A stretch of DNA of 64,000 nt, from contig JAQGEQ010000161.1 of the NCBI GenBank assembly GCA_034620365.1, positions 310,001 to 374,000 of the forward strand. The letters run 5' to 3'. This DNA is from Pegea sp. RAD2-039. Its lineage: Eukaryota > Chordata > Thaliacea > Salpida > Salpidae. The notes beneath the pieces are model-generated. The model had not been told where the DNA came from, searched no databases, and saw only the letters and a program-made list of their open reading frames with translations. The position numbers were made by a program, and so were the translations under genes. Positions 13,149 to 24,339 of this stretch are shown in pieces (positions within the stretch are counted from its first letter, which is position 1; every line of letters begins with the position of its first letter).

Positions 13149-15550
13149 ATGTTGTTTAGACCTCTCGCTGTTAGTAATCGCGCTGTCTTGTCACTATGGC
13201 AACCTCTAAACATTCAGAAAACTTCGTGTTATTCAACAGAAACCGAAAAGAAGCCGAAAGATCTTTCAATACAGTTGCTAGGCAGAGAATACGCGAAAGA
13301 TGATTGGACGAATGTCACTTCTCGAATTATTCAACATCTTGGTACAAACTTGCACCTCAAACCTCAGCATCCACTTGGAATCCTCTCAAAGGTCGGTTGC
13401 TACTTTACAAATTGTCATAGCAACCAATCGCTGTTTACAGATCATCACTAATCACTTCAACTCTACCTTCCGTAAAGTATCAGGAAATCCGCTTTTTACA
13501 CTAGTTGATCATCAATCTCCAGTTGTTACAGTTACCGAGAACTTTGATTCAATGCTAATACCCCAAGGTTAGTTACTACTGGCAACTGTAACCACGTGAC
13601 TAGTTACTACTAGCAACTGTAACCACGTGACTACTTACTACTAGCAACTGTAACCACGTGACTAGTTACTACTAGCAACTGTAACCACGTGACTAGTTAC
13701 TACTAGCAACTGTAACCACGTGACTAGTTACTACTAGCAACTGTAACCACGTGACTAGTTACTACTAGCAACTGTAACCACGTGGCTAGTTACTACTAGC
13801 AACTGTAACCACGTGACTACTTACTACTAGCAACTGTAACCACGTGACTACTTACTACTAGCAACTGTAACCACGTGACTAGTTACTACTAGCAACTGTA
13901 ACCACGTGACTAGTTACTACTAGCAACTGTAACCACGTGACTAGTTACTACTAGCAACTGTAACCACGTGACTACGTGACTAGTTATTACTAGCAACTGT
14001 AACCACGTGACTACTTACTACTAGCAACTGTAACCACGTGACTAGTTACTACTAGCAACTGTAACCACGTGACTAGTTACTACTAGCAACTGTAACCACG
14101 TGACTACTTGTTTTATGTAGATCACGTAAGTCGTAGAAAACAAGACAACTTTTATATCAACAAGAATTTGATGTTACGCGCGCATACATCGGCTCATGAA
14201 GTTGAGATGATCAGGAGTGGCTTAGATGCTTTTATGATTGTTGGTGACGTATATCGTCGTGATACTATCGACACTACACACTATCCTGTATTTCATCAAG
14301 TTGAAGGTGTTCGTCTCTTCTCACCTCATCAAGTTAGTGATAATGACGTCATTGATGGTGATGACGTCATTAGTTTTATAGTTGACGACAGCTAGTGACT
14401 CAGATGAGATCGAATTATTTGAAAATGGAGATGAAAATGAAATGAAACAATTTTGTCATACTTTAGAAGCTTCAAAATTAACTGAATATCAATTAAAAGA
14501 AACTCTTATCTTACTAATAACACATTTATTTGGTTCAGGTAATTCCCCTTTCCTACAACCACTTTCTTGTAACTTTTTGTGTTTTGTAGAGGTCGAGTAT
14601 AGATGGGTTGAAGGTTATTTCCCATTCACTCATCCTTCGTTTGAATTAGAAATTAAATTGAATAATGAGTGGGTTGAGATGCTAGGATGTGGAATCCTTC
14701 GACAAAAGATTCTTGATTCAGGTGATTTTTGACAGACAACGTTAGATTAGAAAGAAAATAAAAAAATCCTTTCAACCACTTGGTGGCGGTAGACATTTGA
14801 TAAAATGCCGCTTGATAGAACAATTTGAAAAGATTGAGAAATATTTTTCTTTCAAATGTGCAGCTGGTGCTAATCAGAAGATTGGGTGGGCTTTTGGACT
14901 CGGTCTCGAGCGTCTAGCGATGAAATTATTCAACATCCAGGACATTAGATACTTTTGGTCATCAGATCAATCAGTCTTATCTCAATTTGCTTCAGTTGAT
15001 TTAAAATCATTCAGAAACTTCAAATTTACTGTAAACCTCTTTTCTTAACGTTCATATTCTCACAACTTTCTTTCCAGCCTCCTGTCGCTAAGCAACCTCT
15101 GATTACCAACGACATCGCATTTTGGATAAATGACAGCTTCGATAGCAGCGATTTCTATGACGTCATCAGATCTATTGGGAGTGAATTTGTTGAAACGGTT
15201 CAATTAGTTGATGTTTACCAACATCCAAAGTAAGTTTGCTGTCATAGTGATGTGTGGTTGTCAGGGTGATGTGTGGTTGTCATGGTGATGTGTGGTTGTC
15301 AGGGTGATGTGTGGTTGTCATGGTGATGTGTGGTTGTCATGGTGATGTGTGGTTGTCATGGTGATGTATGGTTGTTAGGGTGGTTCTGACGCTTTTTGTG
15401 GTTACCAGGAAGCTAATGACGAGTCATTGTTACCGGATTTGTTATCGTCATGTATCGAGACCTTTAAATCGCGATGAAGTTGCTGAAATTGACGAAAAGA
15501 TCAAATCAACGCTTCTCAACAGATTCGATATCACCCCACGATGGCAATGA
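13149..15550 (+). CDS. FARS2: Phenylalanine--tRNA ligase, mitochondrial (FARS2)
   Basis: Monomeric class II synthetase charging mitochondrial tRNA-Phe. Eight exons (13149-13391, 13441-13567, 14121-14332, 14382-14538, 14590-14721, 14864-15030, 15078-15229, 15409-15550) give 443 residues (human 451). All phases match. The N-terminus is a mitochondrial presequence. Synthetase motifs include [41 protein letters not shown] and motif 3 [13 protein letters not shown]. The last ~100 residues are the ferredoxin-fold anticodon-binding domain ([10 protein letters not shown]). Introns of 49, 49, 51 and 47 nt contrast with a 553-nt intron filled by a 31-bp minisatellite and a 179-nt intron holding a 19-bp one. 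The ATG follows TTTACAG directly, suggesting cis- or trans-splicing right at the start codon. AATAAA lies near 15674. Confidence 0.95.
13568..14105 (+). repeat. Minisatellite 2, 17 x 31 bp, FARS2 intron 2
   Basis: Seventeen nearly identical 31-bp units fill the intron almost from splice donor to acceptor. Each unit contains CCACGTGAC (an E box) and GTTACTACTAG. The first unit begins exactly at the 5' splice site, so each unit repeats intron-start sequence. One 8-bp insertion occurs near 13970. There are no spacers, so this is not a CRISPR array. Confidence 0.93.
15247..15379 (+). repeat. Minisatellite 3, 7 x 19 bp, FARS2 intron 7
   Basis: Seven 19-bp units based on GTGATGTGTGGTTGTCATG, directly after the splice donor (GTAAGT at 15230). 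Some units hold GTTGTCAG, which resembles the true acceptor GGTTACCAG at 15408. Confidence 0.85.
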
Positions 15551-15689
15551 CGTCACCAAAAATCAATTATGACGTCATCAATCGTGTTTTTATTTGTATT
15601 TTCTTTTATCCTCTTTTTATTGAAATTAAACTATCGGCTCACTTGCGCCAACTAGCGTTCAGTTTAAAAGAAAAATAAATTCCGACTTA

Positions 15690-18600
15690 AGTTACTTTTC
15701 ATTTATCTATTCTCAATGCATGGCTGCGAGTTACAAATTCAACAGCTCCTATAGAAGACAAATACCAGATATTATTAGTAAAAAGGTAATTGGGTAAAGA
15801 GTAATGAGGTAATACAGAAAGAATAGAAACTCTAGAAGCATAGGTAGAACGTAAATTATGAATCAAAAATCTGATATGATAAAATAGAAAAAGAAAGTGA
15901 GGAAACTGGCGGTGCTATATATCACTTGTTAAGGAAAATACTCAAATCGTTTATCTTTTAACACAAAATTTCAAAAATGTGATAGATTTTGATGTTGTGA
16001 TCGAATTGGGAAAGGTATTCTAAACCTTGGTTACCTATTAAAAAAGTTATTATTTCACTGGGTGTTCTTAAAGTTGTCGAGCAGTTTAATTTTGAATAAA
16101 GGGCTCCTGAAGACGTATGTGAGATTGTAATCTTTAAATTAATCATGAAATTAAGATCGGAAAAAAAACATAAATAATTGAAATACAAGGTCAGAAAAAA
16201 AGCGTCAATATTGCAAGGATTTAATATTTAGCTTTTAGTTGAACTGTAGTGTAGATTGGATGAATGTAGTTTAAACAGTTTTCACGTATTTCTTGTATTA
16301 CAAGATTTGAAATTTTGGTTTAAAGTTAATCAACCATTTTTGAAAAACAATTTGTGTGGTGAATCTATTTTATGTCTTGAGAGATGAAGACATGGGGAGA
16401 TTTGATTGTTGCCTAAATAAAATTTAGTTGATGCTAAGTTAGAGCTTGAAGATTTATTTATTGATAGATAAAAATATTTGTCGTTTGCAACCTTGCGTTG
16501 TCTCGATTGAAGCCGTAAATAAGTTGAATCTAAAGAAGGTGGAAGAGCAACTAATTTAGTACCAAAGAGTTTGGCATCGTCGGAAAAAAGTATTAAATTT
16601 CCAGAAATTTAATGATGTACAACTGCCTGTAATTTCCTTGATATAAATATTGAAGAGAAGAGGAAGAATAATGACGCCTTCTAGGAACACCACTAAAAAC
16701 TCAAGAACACTTGAAGAAGTGTTATTAATGATGACTTGTCATTGTCTATATTTTAGAAATTGTTCAATGCAAGAGATAGTGGGGTTAATGTTGAGAGTTT
16801 TTACTAATATGGGGTGTGAAACTGAGTCCAAGGCTTTTTGAATGTCTTTATAGATGGTATTGGTTGTTAAATTATTTGCTGAGAAATATAGCTGATCACT
16901 AGAGGATCTTTGAGGAAGGAATTCAAATTGATCATCAGAAAATTAGTTCTTGTGGAGAAGATAAGTCAGAATTATCTATGAAATAATTAATTTAAAGACT
17001 CGATAGCTACTTGTGGAAGAAATTGGTCGGTGACTCAGCTGTTTATTTTTGATGAAAATCTTTCATTGTGAAGATACGTAACTCGAGAGTAATGAGGACT
17101 TATGATACTGGTTGTATTATAAGATAAATTGATCTCTTAATAAGCTAGGAAAAGTTTTTTAGGTGTACGAGTTGATTTGTTCTTGATGTTGTTAACGGCA
17201 GTGAAAATGTCAAATTCAGTGATAATAAAGTCATTCATAAAATTATATTTCTTCACTTTAAGAAAATTATTCTTATAATCTTTGTAGTTTGTACTTTTTG
17301 AAATCTTTGGTTGAAACGTTCAGCTTTTTTAAGATCATTGTCATATACATTTTTACATTTTTATTTTCATCAATAATGGGTGGTATGGATGATCTGAAGT
17401 TTGATTTTGATTTAATAAAATTTATGAGGTGAGCTACTGTCACACTTTCCTTATAATCGTGCCACTAACTTCAATTTCATCTTCCTTAGCTTTATATGAT
17501 TTCATATTCTTTACTTTGAGCTTTGTATGAGTTTTCTACTTCAGATTTTTGTATAAGATTTTCTTTTAACAAACGTTTAATTTGTGAAGAAGGTTTGATA
17601 CGATTTGGATGAGAGGGAGCTTTTAATGAAACAAATATTTGAATATAACTGTTCAAAATTTGTATGAAATCATCATAGAATGATTATAGAGATAGCTTTT
17701 TATTAATCATGTATTTGCATTTGGAGGAGGACATACAGAAGGTAATCTTTTTGAAGTTATTTCTATAGAAGGATAAGCCATATCACCATTGAGCAACTTT
17801 ATAGGTGGGTTAAACTGAACTTCAAAAAAGGTAACAAAATAGTCTCACGTGGAAGAGAAGGAAGAGTTAACTGAACAGAACAACATTTTGTCAATTTCTG
17901 GGATGTTACAGAATAATAGATTTACAAGATGATCTTTTGAATGAATTCATTAATACGTTGAGTTAGAGAACTAGTAGCTGTAGAATTGAGAATGATATCT
18001 GGGGCAGAATCGTCTGAACATAGAGGAATAGTTAAGAAGCCTAAAATTTCTTAACAAGTAGAAAGGAATATTATTGTGCATAGTATTATTAATAACTTTA
18101 TAAATATCAAATAATATTGATATATTTTGAGACATTAAAGGAAGGATATAAATCTGACTTTGGATTTCAGGTTAAAAAGATCAACACAAATATTTTCAAA
18201 ACTGTTTTTGGAGAATAAGAAAGACTCTAAACTGATATCAACCGGTTGAACTTTTAAATCAATTTTATTAAGTAAGCAGACACCACAGTAGGTCAGTTTG
18301 TTTGCAATCAAGAAAGTAGGACACAAAGTTCATTTTATTTTCCACAGACCTGATGTTGCAATAGTTGATTGTCAAATTTTGTAGGGTAGGAAGATTTATA
18401 GCATTGGCACTAGAGAAGCTGGGAACTAAATTAAATTAAAGCCTACTCACCTGGGCAGCCTTGAGATGTATACGAGGGACATGAATACTTAGTAGGGCAA
18501 ACATTTGAATAGAATTGATTTGAATTTGTAAGAATATTAGACTGCAGAGGTATTAATCATGTATTTCCAGTTAGAGGAAGAAATATAATTGTTGATTTTT

Positions 18601-19770
18601 ACAAGGTCAACTCTATAGAGAAAGTTAGGGTAAGCCATGTTACTATTGAGGGAATTGTTAGATGGAATAAACTGAACTTAGAAAGGTTACAATAAACAGG
18701 CACATAAATAAAAAGATTGACACAAATAATTTCAAAACTGTAATTGGAAAATGCCAAAGATGAAAATTTTCTATAGATTAAACTGACACCACCACCTCCA
18801 GTATCCATGGGATCATGTCTAATGATATCACACCCAGGGGACATACCATTGAGCTTGAGGTTTTAACAGATTGGAGTCAAGATAGTGGGACACAAGGCCT
18901 ATCTTATGTGCCATTGATCTGATATCACAATATTTAAAACTTTATAAGATGAGCGTTTATTTTATTTATAATAGAAATATTAATATCAATTTAAGAAAAG
19001 CTAGGGGCTAAAACAGGAGCTGTGGTTTAACAACCGAGTTATTGATAATAGTAAATTCATCATCACTTTTACTTACCTGAACAGCCTCCAGTTTTTTTAA
19101 TAGAAATCTTATAGAAGATCTTGAAACAACTCGGTTAAATACATCCATGTGATCATTCGTCAGAAGAACTTTGTCCTCCACCGACTTTAGAAAAGTTTGA
19201 AAATCTTATTTTTTATTAAGAACTGAATCATCTGTTTTAGATTCTGGATGTTGAAAAAATACTTTGAGAAGTTTAGAGTTTGTTGGGATTCCATAGTTGA
19301 GGTGATGTTAGAGGATATCTTTAAGCTATTGAGGAAACCTGTTCGGTTTGAATTTTCAAAGTTTTAGATCCTATCAGCATATAAGAGTATCTGAGCTCGA
19401 GTCTCAGTTTGTTTTGAAAATCGTTTAATGAAGAACTTTTTGATAAAGTCTTTACCTTCAGCATTTATCATGGTACTTGGCCGAACAGAACTACTTTACT
19501 TGGTTTTGTGATAATTTTACATTCTTTACACAAATATGTGAGAAGACTAGAAGACACCAATTTTTGGCATTATTTACCTTAGACAGAGGGTCACAGACTT
19601 CTTTTGTCAAGTAGTATTTGAATTGATCCATTACTTCAATGCAGTAATATCCTGATAATTTCTTATCATTGATGTTATCTAAGCATGCACCACAAGTGAT
19701 AGCTTCATCGGCATCTTTCTTTAATGAGTTCATATCACCAAAAACAGTAAAAAGATACAAAAATTAACAA
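15690..19770 (-). mobile_element. LINE-B, long degenerate non-LTR retrotransposon
   Basis: Minus-strand element with shifted frames and stops. Reading 5' to 3': ORF1-like sequence at 19.76-19.1 kb, with a CGACLDNINDKK cysteine cluster resembling a PHD-type finger; endonuclease pieces (TGGGGVSLIY, SFEIICVNLF) near 18.8 kb and again at 18.3-18.1 kb; then reverse transcriptase with LDSVSHPILVKTL (the AFD motif region), GVIILPLLFNIYIKEI, and DDAKLFG (catalytic DD) near 16.9-16.57 kb. The 3' end at 15.7 kb is matched by a copy at 32.45-32.81 kb. Clade is uncertain (CR1/jockey-like). No intact ORF remains. Confidence 0.7.
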
Positions 19771-20730
19771 ATAAATTTCAGCCTGCCAATAGAATATTTT
19801 GCTGTACATTTAAACTAATTTCTAAACAAACTTGCCTTAAACAAAAAGTTTAAATTATTTAAGCTTTAGTTTCTTCTGAGTATTCAAATACTAATCAATT
19901 AATAAAATAAATTAAAATAAAATAAATACAAAGAAAGTGCAAGGCCTTTAATCAACAGAGGTAAGACTATTTTAGAGCCAAAATCAGAGCTAAATAAATT
20001 ACAAGTGATAGAAAGAGCAATTCATCTACAAAATTGTGGATCTGTTGACCTTTTTAGCTTATAAATAAGATATATGATTGATGATATGAATTCCTTATTA
20101 CCGTTACAAAGAAATTGGATTCATCTATGTAAGAATCTATCAACAACTCTTCCTAATATTTGCTAACTAATTTCACTTCAGAGAATCTGAAAAATAACGA
20201 AATAGATGCCACTAACATCAGCTCATTTCAAATTGCTTTAATTGGACCTTAAAATTATTTTTCTTTCTCGATTTGGACGATAATTCATTCTATCAAAGCT
20301 CTTTACCGCAAGCTAGCGAGCATTTAAACTTTTGAAGTTATTATTGCAAAAAATCGGTTCTTTAGTGTCACCTAACGAATATCGTTAATACTCAGTTTGT
20401 AATTTATGAGCTAGAATTATTTTAATTTTATTCCTACTACTAATACAAATGATGTCAGATATTATGTTTGACTGACATCTAACTACTTTAAAGTTTTACT
20501 TCAAAAGCTTTTAAGACTTTCATAAGCCTAACCCACAATTAAATTATATGGTTCCAAAATTTCCAGGTTTATCTAACATTTTTGGAAATCTCAGCTAGCT
20601 TTAAATTTGGTATTTAATTTGTAAAAAACATTTTGAAATATTTAGAAAATAGAATAAATTTTTTTAAGACAAATTTTTTCTGAAAATTAGAAAACTTTTT
20701 AAAAGATATTTTGCCTTTTGAAGCACATAA
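19771..20730. other. Intergenic, no gene seen
   Basis: No coding frame recognised. A CTCF-like partial motif (CTCGCTAGCTTGCGG on the minus strand) occurs near 20.31 kb, within otherwise AT-rich sequence. Confidence 0.4.
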
Positions 20731-20732
20731 AA

Positions 20733-20868
20733 ACCGCCCGCTAGCTGGCAGTAATAAGCTATACTTAAATTACAATGAGAAGATAATTTATGGAAACCAA
20801 ATACTTTTGTTTGTGCTGTCTAATGGAGATTAAACAGTTTACTCTTATCTAAACTTTCTTAACTTGTT
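20733..20868 (+). repeat. Conserved inverted-repeat element, left copy
   Basis: About 140 bp present again in inverse orientation at 26421-26556. An 85-bp core (20782-20866) is identical to 26507-26423. Before it, CCGCTAGCTGGCAG at 20738-20751 is also conserved and resembles a CTCF core (CCRCNAGGKGGCAG, one mismatch). Flanks outside the element do not match. It may be a small non-autonomous transposon or a constrained regulatory element. Confidence 0.8.
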
Positions 20869-22004
20869 TTTGATTTACTTAAACTTTTATTTACAAGATT
20901 TATTACTTATTTACAAAAACTCTTTTCAAGTAGTTTTTAACAGTCCTAAAAAGTTAGAAAAAAATTTCTTCAAAATTTTTAACTGCTTTCAATGAAACAT
21001 TTTTCAAATTTTTTATTTCAAATAATAAACAATTAAAAAAAAAACAAATTATTAGGTTTACAAAAGAACAATAGTACAACACTAAATAGTTCTTATGAAG
21101 TTTACTAAAGTAGTTTTTGAACCACAAAATCTTTTGTAAAAATTTTTATTTGTTTTGTGACAATAATTTGAAGACTGAAAAATTTTATAGTAATTGTGAA
21201 GAGCTGGGAAAATGTGAAAAAACAATTTAAAGTTTGTTCTAGTAAATAAAAAAGCTTCAAAGAAAAAATGAAGTGAAAAACGTGAGAAAGTTTGAACACT
21301 AAAAAGTTGTTTTTCACTTTGTTGCCTCTGGCTAACATCAAATCTTTTTGAACATTATAAAAAATAAATTTGAAACACTAAAACCCATCTCCATAATAAT
21401 CAATTGAAGTTCGTCGATGTGGCGCCAGAAAGTCAACGAAGCGTAAAATAACGCGATTTCAACGACGATATCTACATTGCGCAAGTTAGAAGGGCGTCGC
21501 CTAAAAACGTTTGTAGAAGCCAAATGAAGAAAAGTTCAAAATATTCCATCTTTGAAAGAAACCCATCTGTTGTGTTGAAGCTCATGAATAATTGAAAGTT
21601 CCAAACTTTATTGGATTTCTAAAAGATCTCAAAAAGTTATCAATAAATCATTTTTAAAGCTTCTGGTTAAATGATGACGTCATCAATGACAGCAGTGAAG
21701 TAAACCAGTAGCGATGGTAACGTCATCACTGGCGTTTTTTAGAAGCGCTTTCATCGACAAAATTGATTTGTTAAACTCGAAAAGTTTGAATTTTTTAATC
21801 ATAAAAGCTTTTATTAAATAAAAGTTCTGAATCTTTTAGGCACAAAACGTCAGAGGCAGTAACAATGACATCATTAGAAGCAGTAGTGATGACGTCATCC
21901 CACCGTTGACTAGGCGCGGATTTGTTTCAGAAATTTGAAATTAATTTTGCAAATAACTCCTCTAGTGGTCAAATTACTAATTACTAGCTTCACATTTCAA
22001 CTTT

Positions 22005-22145
22005 TTAGTGGTTCAACTGGTGTTTGGGCCTGGTCTTATGTAACAGTGGAGTACACCAGTTGAAATTCCAACAAGGTATACCTCCACTGTGACGATAGAC
22101 TTCAGGAAAGTTAAAGTCGAACCACACCCTACAGCTAAGCACAAA
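22005..22145 (-). CDS. Possible terminal exon of an unknown Cys/Trp-rich protein
   Basis: After a splice-acceptor-like CTATTTCAGTAG, a 46-codon frame on the minus strand runs to a stop at 22005. It holds LSCRVWFDFNFPEVYR and IPCWNFNWCTP, with three Cys and three Trp, an unusual composition for random AT-rich DNA. A second overlapping frame is also open, so the reading frame is not certain. A GC-rich island with NRF1-like and E2F-like sites lies 0.55-0.95 kb upstream on this strand and could be its promoter. No family recognised. It may be part of a small spliced gene whose first exon lies at about 22.5-22.7 kb. Confidence 0.25.
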   Translation of the reverse strand, partial: FVLSCRVWFDFNFPEVYRHSGGIPCWNFNWCTPLLHKTRPKHQLNH

Positions 22146-22689
22146 CTACTGAAATAGTATTTGCAAGTCAAATACAGATACTGAATAACTTCAGAGGCAT
22201 AAATTATCTTAAATAGCTTCATTGCTAACAATTTACAACTTTCGTTCTACTACCAGTAAGTACCAACCCAATACTTGAGATACAAGTTGTCTCATAGTAG
22301 CCCACACATATTTAATATTTCAAAATGTATTTTAAATACTCTCCAAATAAAATAGAAGATGTAGTTTAAGCAACATTAAATCATCTAACTCAAAATCCAT
22401 TCGATAAACGCTCTAATGATAACTGCCTCAAATATAATTTCTAAACTTTAAGTTACAATTTCTGTTTAGGTCGGAAAATACTTTAAATAATTTGAAATAT
22501 TTATCATCATAAAAGTAAATAAGTTTACTAATAAGTTAAAATAGTCTCTTACCAAACCTCAACAAGTCTTAAAGTGGTCCACAAGACATAGAAGCAGTCT
22601 CTTCATCTACCTACAAGTACCTCTGTTCTGCATCATCTCAATCCTCGAAAGACTGAAGTTCTTTTGAAACCAGAATATCTAACAGACAA

Positions 22690-22990
22690 CTCCACTGCGC
22701 AGGCGCAAAACACGAAAAAAGATTACAGCAAAAAAAGAAAAAGGCAAATTTTTAAGCGCGCGTTTCGCCAAACACCAAATTTCCTTCTCTATTTTTTCAC
22801 TCTGTTTTTGATTGCCACGTTTCAACTATAAGAATTGTATACCGTATCCTGTACTTTATTCTTTTTTATCAAATTTCTGTTTGTTAGATTTAGTTCATTT
22901 AACACACACTGGCGCGTGCACAAATGCGCGCACACACATCGGGTTTTTGGCGGGTAATTTTTCCCGCCAAAGACCTTGTCTTGACATGAA
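22690..22990. promoter_or_regulatory. GC-rich promoter-like island with NRF1-like and paired E2F-like sites
   Basis: CpG-rich segment in an AT-rich desert. TGCGCAGGCGCA at 22696-22707 is one base from the NRF1 palindrome. TTTGGCGGG (22946-22954) and CCCGCCAAA (22963-22971) form an inverted pair of E2F-type sites. Several GCGCGC stretches lie between. I infer a promoter, direction unknown. Confidence 0.45.
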
Positions 22991-22999
22991 CTACTTTTC

Positions 23000-24180
23000 T
23001 AGTGGCACAGCCAGTCGTTTTGATAAATACTTTCTATTATATATACAATGTAAATCTAAAAAAGGTTTTTTTTTAAACTTGTTGAAGTTTAAAGAAAATG
23101 TATTATGGTATTTTTTTGATAAAGTCTTTGAATAATTATCATTATTATTCAAACTTTGATTTTATCAAATTCTATTTTTGAGTTAAGTTTTTTTTTTTTT
23201 TAAATCAAAAGTTAAAAAAAATTGGGTCGAAATTTCTTTTAAAATTAAATTGAAATTTTTCGTTAATGTTTTTAGGTTTAAAAACTGAAAGTTTAAAATC
23301 TAATTTGAAATTATTCTAACTTAAAATTTGTAATTAAATAAAATTAAAATTTGCAAAAAATAAATTGCTTATATGTAGTTAGATACAAACATTAATTGTA
23401 GATGATTAAACGATAAAATTATTTAAATTTCTTTATTGGTAACATCAATGTCATAAAAAGCAAAATTTCAAACTTGAAATAAGTTTGTAAAATAAAAATA
23501 AAAATTTGAAAATGTTTTTTTAGTTAATTGATAATATAAATTATTTTCAACTTGTTTGTTTGTCATTTTGAAATATTTTAATATATAAACGTGCCCTTTA
23601 TAAAATCTAAACTAAAATTGTTTTCGTAAAAATTAAGAAATACATTTTTCAACCAAAAATTTTTTCGATTTTTATAAATTTTAAAACTTCTAAAGAAAAG
23701 AAAATTAAGGAATTTTTTGGTTTTCTAAGAAATCTTCATTCATAAAATTCTTCTTTATAAAAAGAAGACATTTCGTGACGTCATCATTACAAATAAATTA
23801 ACAATGAGAACAATTTTAATGTTTTGAAATAAAATTTGAAAAAGATTAATTTGAAAAATGTTGAAGTAAAAAAATTCTTTTTTATGAGAATTTTTTTACA
23901 AAAACTGAAATTTTTTGAAAATTTTTCTAAAAACAACAAATTTACATTCTAATAAAAAATATGTTTATTTTTTAGACAAATTAAATTTAGATTCTTTTAA
24001 AGAATACGAAAACAACTTTATTTTATTAAAATTCAAAACAGAAAAAACAAAAAGATTTTTTTCGAACTTTTTTTTACTTTAAAAAAAAATTTTTTTTTGT
24101 TTTTCAACAATTTTTTTGATTAAAGAATTTTTTCGAAATATTTTCAACGACTTAAAAGCATTAGATGAAAAAATCTTTTA
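23000..24180. other. AT-rich intergenic, no gene seen
   Basis: Long A/T runs. One TGACGTCA at 23776. No coding frame or repeat recognised. Confidence 0.5.
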
Positions 24181-24339
24181 GTTGAAAACGCAGTGAAGCG
24201 TAACTCCAATTTATTCTTGATGATTTAAATAGCGGTTCAATTTATATAAAATGAACAAAATCGAAAAAAAACAAATAATTTACCTCCAAAAACTTAAATC
24301 AAATTAAAACTAGAAAATAAGATTTTAAATTCAACCAAA

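Noticed and set aside
13568-14105. Regular 31-bp direct repeats resembling a CRISPR array
   Set aside because: Units abut without unique spacers and lie inside a spliced animal gene intron, so this is a minisatellite.
19491-19760. Minus-strand 89-codon frame as an independent Cys-containing gene
   Set aside because: Its position upstream of the LINE-B endonuclease and its finger-like cysteines fit a LINE ORF1 end better than a host gene.
20733-20868. Inverted-repeat element as a spliced-leader or snRNA gene
   Set aside because: Checked both strands for a leader followed by a GT donor and a good Sm site, and for U1-U6 signatures. None fits convincingly.
21338-21523. Minus-strand frame with FRRRPSNLRNVDIVVEIALFY
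   Set aside because: Looks protein-like, but third positions are GC-rich unlike the real genes here, no good acceptor precedes it and it lies in a promoter-like island. Left out for lack of support.
22812-23135. 107-codon plus-strand frame over the E2F-like island
   Set aside because: No ATG at its start, no splice or family support, and the composition follows the GC-rich regulatory sequence.
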